Below, piece after piece: positions 56,440-64,000 of a stretch of DNA of 64,000 bases (its first letter is position 1; each line of letters starts with the position of its first letter). The notes beneath the pieces are model-generated. The model was not told the origin of the DNA. It worked only from the letters and a program-made list of their open reading frames with translations, and did no database searches. The position numbers were made by a program, and so were the translations under genes. This DNA is from Elephas maximus indicus (lineage: Eukaryota > Chordata > Mammalia > Proboscidea > Elephantidae): positions 2,604,001-2,668,000 of the forward strand of contig NW_026060237.1 of the NCBI RefSeq assembly GCF_024166365.1, given 5' to 3'.

Positions 56440-58060
56440 TCCTGACAACACACCAAACACTTGAGTAAGCTCTGATTCGTAGTGACCTTATATGTAAAGG
56501 AATGAAACTCCTCTTCCTGAACCATCCTCACAATAGTTGCTATATTTGAACCCATTGTTGCAGACACTGTGTTAATCAACCTCACTCAAAGTCTCCGTCT
56601 ATTTTGCTGACCATCTACTTTCCCAAGTATGTTCTTCTTCTTCAGTGACCGGACCTTCCTTATGATGTGTCCAAAGTTACTGAGATGAAGTTTTGCTGTG
56701 CTTGCTCCTTAGAATTCTGGCTGCACCTCATGTGATACTAGTTTGTTCATTTTTCTAGAAGTCAATGGTATATTCAACGTTCTTTGCCAAACCTACAATT
56801 TGAATGCACCGGTTCCTTTTGGGTGTTCCTTTTCCATTGTTCACATTTTGTATGTATATGAGGCAACTGAAAATAACATGGCCTGGGTCATTAGGTATCA
56901 ATTTGACATTAAAGTGGCACCTATATTATTTCAGATTTAGTGTTTTTTTTTTTTTTTTTTGCCAAATATTTTCTCAGTGCAATACTTTGATCTTGAGTGC
57001 TGCTTACATTGGCAGTATATTGTTAATCCAAGTAGAAGGAAATCCTTCACAAGTTCAATTCCTTCTCTGTTTATCAGGATGTTGGTTATTGGCCCAGTTG
57101 AGAGGATTTTGTTTTTCTTCATGTTCAGGTGTAATCCACACTGAAGACTGAATTCTTTCACATCTGCCAGTAAAAGCTTCACTCATCTTCATTTTTGACA
57201 AGCAAATTGAGTCATCTGAATGTTTTTAATATGTTGATGAGCCCTCTTCCAGTCCTCATGCTGCATTCTTCTTCATGCAGTCCAGGTATTTTATTATTTG
57301 CTGAGCGTGAAGGTCGAAAAATTAAGTTAAAGGATGCAATTTTATCGCACACGTTCTCTAATTTTTAACCATGCAGTATCCCCATGTTCTGTTTGAACAG
57401 TGGCTTGTTGTTCTATGTACAGGTTCCAGATGAGAACAATTAAGAGTTCTCGAATTCCCATTCTCCACAAAGTTAACCAGATTTTTTTTTTATGATCCAC
57501 ACAGGAAAATGCCCTTACATAGTGGTTAGAACACAGAAATATATTTCTAGTATTATCTGCTTTCCTCAAGATTCATCAGACATCAGAAATCACATTCCTT
57601 GTTCCATGTCCTGTTCTGAATCCATGTTGAACTTCTGGCAGTTCCTGGGCAAAGTACAGCTGAAGCTGTTTTGAATTATCCTCAGGAAAATGTGCCTAAG
57701 ATGTAATAATAATGATATTGTTCAATAATTTTCTAATTGATCACCTTCCTTTAAAATGGAGACAAATACGGGTCTCTTTCACCTGGCTAGCTAGAGAGCT
57801 GTCTTTCAAATAGCTTCACATAGACAAATAAAGGCTTCCAGAATTTTATCTGCTTGCTGAAATATGTTAAACGGTAATCCATCAATTCCTGGATGCTTGT
57901 TGTATCAATTTCTTCCTTCAGTACCAGCAGTTTTTCCTCATACGAAACCCACTGTTTGGCTGAACGTTGACTACACCTCTTGGTACAGTGACTGTGCATT
58001 CCTGACATTCTTTTTGTTGCTTCTTGTACCGTTCAGTTTTTTCCCATGGAATACTTCAAT
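56440..58060 (-). mobile_element. RTE LINE, minus strand, RT to 3' end, decayed
   Basis: From the 3' side: 'ctgattcgtagtgaccttatatg', 'ctgaccatctactttcccaag', 'gtcaatggtatattcaacgttctttgcc'. A minus frame at 56937-57182 reads NILINREGIELVKDFLLLGL, and another at 57342-57569 is the 'VDHKKKIWLTLWRMGIRELLIV' equivalent. The RT start is near 57750-58060. T-tract expansions (56941-56960, 57483-57492) break it. Confidence 0.85.
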
Positions 58061-58149
58061 ACGGCAACTTGAGTCTTTTCTGTTTTTTCTTTTTAAGAAA
58101 TGTGAAATGTGTTTTGTTTTGTTTTGTTTTTTTCACGCCAGAACTTTGC

Positions 58150-58297
58150 AGGTTTTGGCCCTGATGGCTTGACTGTTAAGACTCTGCTGTTAACCCAAAG
58201 GTTGGCATTTCGAATCCACCAGCCACTCCTTGGAAGCCATATGGAGCAGTTATTATCCATCCTATATGAGTTGGAATTTACTCAGTGACAACAGGTT
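58150..58297 (+). mobile_element. AfroSINE
   Basis: 'tggccctgatggcttgactg' head, 'aacccaaaggttggcatttcg' and 'ttggaagccatatggagcag', with an 'atatgagttggaatttactc' tail. Confidence 0.85.
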
Positions 58298-59415
58298 CGC
58301 ACATTTCTTTACACAGAAAACCTGCAAAAGCCAGAACCTGGAAAGACAAAAACTGTCAGAGAAGGAACACTCAAATATTTTACACTAAAATGAGCAAGAG
58401 AAAAGTGGTAACGCTGCACCTCATTGATAGAGTAGTCATAGCGATCATCCTGTTCTCATGTGAGAGACTCTCAGTCTTCTCCATTCAGTGTAATGCTGGG
58501 TGTTGGTTTTTTATAAAAGCACCTTATTCATGCTCAAGAATTTCCCTTCTACGCATATACTGTTGACACTTTTTATTAAGAAAGGGTGTTGAATCTTATT
58601 AAATGCCTCTTCTCCATCTATTGAGACGATCATGTAGCTCTTTTAATTTGCTCTGTCATTGTGGTATATTACATCGATCAATTATACAATGTTGAATCAT
58701 GATTGTGTACCTGCAATAAATCCAAATTGTTCATGGTTTATAATTCTTTTAATACGTTCCTGTTTTCTGCTCACCAGTACTTTATTCACAATTTTTTTGT
58801 GTATATTCATGAGGGATACTGGTCTGTGTTTTTTGTGTTGTTTTTTTGTTTCCTGGTCTGGCTTTGAAATCTGGGAAATGTTTCCTTTATAGAATGACTT
58901 ATGGAGTATTGCTATCTGTTCTATAGTTTAGAAGAGTTTGAGGAAAAAGGTGTTCCTTTTTCTCTGAATATTTCGTAAAGTCCTCCAGTTAATTAATTTG
59001 TTCTCATGATTTCTTGTTGCTGGAAGGTTTTATCTTCAATCTCTTCTCTTACGAGTTTGTTGAGATTTTCTACCTCTTTTTTGTTAGCTTAGGTATGTGT
59101 TTCAAGGGATCAACCCATTTTATTTACATTTTAAATTTGTTGGAATACAGCTTTTTATGGAACTCTATTGTCCTTTTTTATTTCTCTTATATCTGTTGTA
59201 ATGTCTTCTGTTTCATTTCTTATTTTTGTTATTTGCACCTTCTGACTTTTGTCAGTTTAGCTGAAGAGTTGCAACTTTACCGATATTTTCAAAGAACCAA
59301 CATTTGGCTTTGTTGATTTTCTCTGTTGTTCTTCTGTTCTTCATTCATTTCTTTCTGATTTGATCTCTATTTACCTCAATTGAAATGCTTTTTCATCTGT
59401 GTCAAAAATTATTAG
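58298..59415 (-). mobile_element. Old L1 ORF2 fragment, minus strand
   Basis: 'tgtcattgtggtatattacatcgatc', 'aatgttgaatcatgattgtgtacctgc', 'ttcatgagggatactggtctg' and 'ctggtctggctttg' are antisense RT-region signatures of older mammalian L1. The first ~130 bp is less certain. Confidence 0.8.
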
Positions 59416-60738
59416 TCTCGGGTGGAGCCAAGATGGCAGAATAGACAGACGCTTCTTGCAAGCCCCCTTTATAACAAAGACCTGAAAAAAAAAAGTAAAA
59501 CGAGTATATTTGTGACAAGCTGGGAGCTCTGAGCTTCAAAGGCAAGCTTAGAACACGAACTGAGGGACGGGGGAAGGAAGAGACTGTTCAGAAGTGGAGA
59601 GGAGTTACCGGACCTGAATCACAGAGAGCCCTCAGGCACCATCCTGGAGCAGCAGCAGCGGCAGGCTGTTACTAGGGGTCAGCCGCAGTTTCCTCAGGCA
59701 GATGCAGCCAGCCACACAGCCTACTCACACCTCCGCAACCTGGAGAATGGCGCTCTTGACAAAAGCTATGTACTTCGGTTTATTTTAATGTGCGCCCCCC
59801 AACCACAAACTGGCTTCAGTGGCTGTATTCCCTGGGCGTGAAATAGGCACTGTTGAGCATCTAGAGCCATCCTTCTGGCCTTGGGGAAGGAAAAAATTTG
59901 CATTTGTGGGAAAAGATAATTTGCTAGCTCCACTAACCAGGGAAGCTCAGGACAGAAGCAGCTCCTGTCCAGGCATAAAACGTCCATGGACCTTGAGCAG
60001 CATTCCCTTCTGCATGGACATTTGTGGGCATATTTCAGGAGAATAGACCCTTATAGGCAGACTCCAACCATTTCAGCTGTGTGGTGCAGAGGTGGGCGTC
60101 TGATGTTTGACATTGCTTTGCCTATTAAACAAGGTCCTCAGCTAATGAGATCGTGGGCCTAAGGACTGGTAGCTCCACTCAGGTCACCCAGCCACCTGCG
60201 ACGGGTCCAAAGATGACGAGTACCTCCCAGTCCTTACAAAAAAACTTTGCGTACCCATGATCCATCTGCAGAATCCACCCACCTGCATGCTCTAGGGAAC
60301 ACGGACGTGCTTTCCTCAGAGACACTCGGGGGTCAGTACTCAGCACCCCCCCCCGCCTTGTTCAGAGTGTGACCCCCTGCTGCAATCAGGTACCGGTATA
60401 TACGCCAATTACCCCTGCCCCTCTAAGATTGTAGGACAGAGTCTGCCCCACACACTTGATGATCAGCTACCTGGAAACCTGAGCTGAATTCATACAAGAA
60501 AACTGAATGGTCTCCTAGACTGAAATACCTGATAACAGCTCTAGCCAGCTGGGGACCAGATGTCAGAGTTCCAAAGGTGAAAATAATCAAGCTAGCTCAC
60601 TCAAGCAATACATAGGGGTATACCAAAACAAAACAAAGCAAGAAGCTACAACACAGTAAGCAAGCATAAACTAATACAATAACTTAGAGATGGCTCAGAG
60701 ACAACAGTCAATATCAAGTCACATAAAGAAGTAGACCA

Positions 60739-61640
60739 TGATCACCTCAACAAGCTCTCAAAACAAAGAATCCAGGGATCTTCTAGATGAAAGTGCATTC
60801 CTGGAATTAGCAGATGCAAATAAACAGAACCCTTCAAGATATAAGGAAGGAAATGAAGCAATATGCAGAACAAGCGAAGGAACACACAGATAAAGCAACT
60901 GAAGAAATTAGAAAGATTATTCAGGAACATAATGAAAAATTTAATAAATTGTAAATATCCTTAGACAGCAATCAGACATTCTGAAGATTAACAATAAAAT
61001 TACAGAAGTAGAAAATTCAATAGAAAGTCAGGGGAGCAGAATTGAGCAAGTAGAAGCTAGAATTTCTGAATTTGAAGATAAATCACTTGGCACTAATATA
61101 TTGGAAGAAGAATCAGATAAAAGAATTTTAAAACATGAAGAAACCTTAGGAATCATGTGGAACTCAATTAAGAAAATTAACCTATAAGTGATTGCAGTAC
61201 CAGAACACGGAGGGATAACAGAAAATACAGAAAGAACTGTAGAAAACTTCCCTGATATTGTGAAAGATGAGAAGATATGTATCATTGAGCTCAACATAAG
61301 GTAGATGTTAAAAGAAGTCACTGAGACGTATTATAATCAAACTTGCCGAAACCAATGATAGAAAGAATTGGAAGAGCAGGGAGGGATAAAGAAAAAGCCA
61401 CCTACAAAGGACAGCCAGTAAGAATAAGCTCAGACTACTCAGCAGAAACTGTGCAGGCGAGAAGGCAAAGGGATGACATATGTAAAAAATTGCCTGCCAA
61501 GAATCATATATCTAGCAAACTCTCTTAAATATGAAGGTGAAATTCATAAATTTCCAGATAAACACAAGTTGAGGGAATTCATAAAAACCAGACCAAAACT
61601 CTGAGAAATACTAAAGGGAGTTCTTTGGTCAGAAAATCAG
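60739..61640 (+). pseudogene. L1-D ORF1, disrupted
   Basis: Starts MITSTSSQNKESRDLLDESAF, very like L1-A ORF1. A loss after LADAN breaks the frame early. The coiled coil (from 60830) and RRM-like part (EHGGITENTERT, 61200 region) are recognisable in mixed frames. The C-terminal SSDYSAETVQARRQRDD block is in the frame 61343-61528. Several stops. Confidence 0.85.
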
Positions 61641-61935
61641 TAATGTATCAAATGGTACAACCACTTTGGAAATCGATTTGGCTCGTCCTTAAAATGCTAG
61701 TAGTAGAACTACCATACGATCCAGCAATCCTACTCCTCGGAATATATCCTAGAGAAATAAGAGCCTTTAAACAAACAGATATATACACACCCATGTTTAT
61801 TGCAGCAGTGTTTAGAATAGCAAAAAGATGGAAGCAACGAATGTGCACATCAACAGATGAATGGATAAATAAATCATGGTATATGCACACAATGACATAG
61901 TAGGAATTCATAAAGAACTGTGAGGAATCTGTGAA
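61640..61935 (+). pseudogene. L1-D ORF2 C-terminal remnant
   Basis: The open frame from 61625 reads [47 protein letters not shown] and ends near 61900. It starts just after the zinc-knuckle position, so endonuclease, RT and the Cys motif are all missing. Confidence 0.85.
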
Positions 61936-63018
61936 CATTTCATAACATGGAGGACCCTGGAAGGCCTTATGCTGAGTGAAATTAGCCAGTGGCAAAAAGA
62001 CAAATATTGTATAAGACCACTATTATAAGAACTTGAGAAATAGTTTAAACTGAGAAGAAAACATTCTTTTGTGGTTACGAGAAGAGGGAGGGAGGAATGG
62101 TGGGAGAGGGGTATTCACTAATTAGTTGGTAGATAAGAACTACTTTAGGTGAAGGGAAAGACAGCATGCAGTACAGGGGAGGTCAGCATAACTGGACTAA
62201 ACCAAAAGGAAAAAGTTTCCTGAATAAACTGAATGCTTCGAAGGCCAGAGTAGCAGGGGCAGCGGTTTGGGGACCATGATTTCAGGGGACATCTAAGTCA
62301 ATTGGCACAATAAAATCTTTTAAGAAAGCATTCTGCATCCGACTTTGAAGAGTGGCATCTGAGGTCTTAAATGCTAGCAAGCAGCCATCTAAGATGCAGC
62401 AATTGGTCTCAACCCACCTGGATCAAAGAAGGTTGAAGAACACCAAGGACACAAGGCGATTACGACCCCAAGAGACAGAAAGGGCCACATGAACCAGTGA
62501 TTTCATCATCCTGAGGCCAGAAGAACTAGATGGTGCCCAGCTACAACCAATGACTGCCCTGACAGGGAACGCAACAGAGAATCCCTGAGGGAGCAGGAGA
62601 GCAGTGGGATGCAGACCCCAAATTCTCATAAGACCAGACTTAATGGGTGACTGAGACTGGAAGGACCCCAGTGGTCATGGGCCTCAGACCTTCTGCTGGT
62701 CCAGGACAGGAACCATTCCCGAAACCAACTCTTCAGACAAAGATTGGACTGGACAGTGGGTTGGAGAGGGATGCTGATGAGGAGTGAGTGTCTCGGATCA
62801 GGTGGACACTTGAGACTATGTTGGCATCTCCTGCCTGGAGGGGAGATGAGAGGGTAGAGGGGGTTAGAAGCTGGCAAAATGGGCATGAAAAGAGACAGTG
62901 GAGGGAAAGAGCGGGTTTTCTTATTAGGGGGAAAGTAATTGGAAGTATATAGCAAGGTGTATATAAGGTTTACTTGAAAGACTGATATCTGAACTTTCAC
63001 TTAAAGCACAACAAAAAT

Positions 63019-63284
63019 TATAAAAAAAGAGAAGTAAGTAGAGCAACAGGGTACCTCATACCACTGAGAAAGAAGAGCCAGGAGCACACATACTTTTGAT
63101 CCAGGGTCCCGGTGCTTAAAAGATCCTAGACCAGGGAAGACTGATAACAAAGACCTTCCTCTAGAGCCCAAAGAGAAAAGAAAGCTGTCACCTGGAAATG
63201 ATGCCTAAATTTGGACTTGTAGCCTATTAGACTATGAGAGAATAAATTTCTCTTTGTTGAAGAAAAAAAATAAAAGAAAGAAAG
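63019..63284 (+). mobile_element. LTR-derived retrocopy ending in poly-A
   Basis: Sense counterpart of the LTR at 1.7-2.2 kb ('ggtacctcataccac', 'accagggaagactgataac', 'cttgtagcctattagactatgagag'). It stops 16 bases after AATAAA (63241-63246) and passes into an A-rich tail (63263-63288). The normal LTR end (...CTAATACA) is missing, so this is what a polyadenylated LTR transcript would leave when reinserted. The left edge merges with the L1-D A-rich end. Confidence 0.65.
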
Positions 63285-64000
63285 AAAGCAGGAGTGGCAA
63301 TATTAATTTCTGACAAAATAGACTTTAAAGTTAAATCCATCATAAAGGATAAGGAAGGACACTATATAATGATTAAAGGAACAATACACCAAGAAAATAT
63401 AACCATATTAAATATTTATGCACCCAATGACAGGGCTGCAAGATAGATAAAACAAACTCCATCAGCATTGAAAAGTGAAATAGACAGCTCCGTAATAACA
63501 GTAGGAGACTTAAACACACCACTTTCAGTGAAGGACAGGACATCCAGAAAGAAGCTCAATAAAGACATGGAAGACCTAAGTGCCACAATCAGCCAAGCTG
63601 ACCTCATAGACATATACAGAACACCTAACAGCAACCAAGTATACCTTCTTTTCTAGTGCACATGGAACATTCTCTAGGATAGACCACATATTAGGTCATA
63701 AAGAAAGCCTTAGCGGAATCAAAAACAATGAAATATTACAAAGCATCTTCTCTGACCATAAGGCCATAAAAGTGGAAATCAATAACAGGAAAAGAAACCG
63801 ATACTTGGAAACTGAACAATACCCTGCTCAAAAAAGACTGGATTATAGAAGGCATTAAGGATGGAATAAAGAAATTCATAGAATCCAATGAGAATGAAAA
63901 CACTTCCTATCAGAACCTTTAGGAAACAGCAAAAGCGGTGTTCAGAGGCCAATTTATATCAATAAATGCACACATACTAAAAGAAGAAAGGGTGAAAATC
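63285..64000 (+). pseudogene. L1 ORF2 endonuclease region, running past the window end
   Basis: Starts inside the endonuclease domain ('gcaggagtggcaatattaatttctgac', equivalent to residue ~72 of L1-C ORF2). It includes VGDLNTP (Phe to Leu in the GGDFNTP motif, first Gly also changed) and an SDHKAIKVEINN segment. Frameshifts and a stop (TAG at 63445-63447 and TAG near 63919) break it. It continues rightwards beyond the window. Confidence 0.85.

Larger units (their letters stand above)
59418..63018 (+). mobile_element. L1-D: L1 with ORF2 almost wholly deleted
   Basis: A 5'UTR with the CCAAGATGGC motif (59428-59437) is followed by ORF1 from 60739. At about 61640 there is a direct join to the ORF2 C-terminal region, then a complete-looking 3'UTR to the A-rich end near 63018. 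Compared with L1-C about 3.9 kb is absent. The join has a short shared AATGT. Confidence 0.9.

Noticed and set aside
1..64000. CRISPR array, phage, operon or other prokaryotic-type defence system
   Set aside because: No regularly spaced short repeats, no dense coding and no ribosome-binding sites. All repeats are mammalian interspersed or microsatellite sequence.

Overview
The window is mammalian nuclear DNA, most likely from an afrotherian and probably elephant-like. It contains many copies of one tRNA-related SINE that ends in a Y-GAGTCGGAATCGACTCGA-type tail (AfroSINE). It also contains many RTE-class LINE fragments that share that tail, several L1 elements of one lineage, and older mammalian repeats (L1M, L2, MIR, MaLR LTRs). 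There is no operon, no dense coding and no prokaryotic signal. Most open frames are chance or repeat-derived. Subfamily names are from memory of the families; no repeat library was run.

Layout. 1-5.4 kb: AfroSINEs, a MaLR LTR nested in a SINE, an old L1 3' end, an MLT1-like LTR and an RTE piece. 5.4-10.7 kb: a decayed plus-strand L1 fused to an RTE tail, then a CCAT microsatellite. 11-16.6 kb: RTE, SINEs, an L1 3'UTR and unassigned sequence. 16.6-20.2 kb: the least repeat-rich stretch, holding three consecutive exons of an NKAP-like gene with introns retained and one frameshift. 20.2-30.9 kb: MIR, L2 and three minus-strand L1 pieces, one with an ORF1-ORF2 internal deletion and ~70 bp repeats in its 5'UTR. 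30.9-39.4 kb: an RTE cluster in both orientations, including a head-to-head inverted pair. 39.5-47.0 kb: the best preserved L1, with an intact endonuclease domain but frameshifted ORF1 and RT. 47.0-53.5 kb: two tandem TSPY/TSPX-like gene copies (NAP/SET superfamily), five recognisable exons each, both broken. 53.5-64 kb: old L1 and RTE, a plus-strand L1 lacking almost all of ORF2, a polyadenylated LTR-derived retrocopy and another L1 ORF2 running off the window.

Interpretation. The two cellular gene remnants, NKAP-like and TSPY-like, both have X-linked relatives in other mammals (NKAP on Xq24, TSPX on Xp). TSPY is the classic multicopy Y gene. Together with the heavy L1 load and the tandem decayed copies, this suggests a sex chromosome, with Y a serious possibility. 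That is inference from gene content only. No functional protein-coding gene can be supported in this window.
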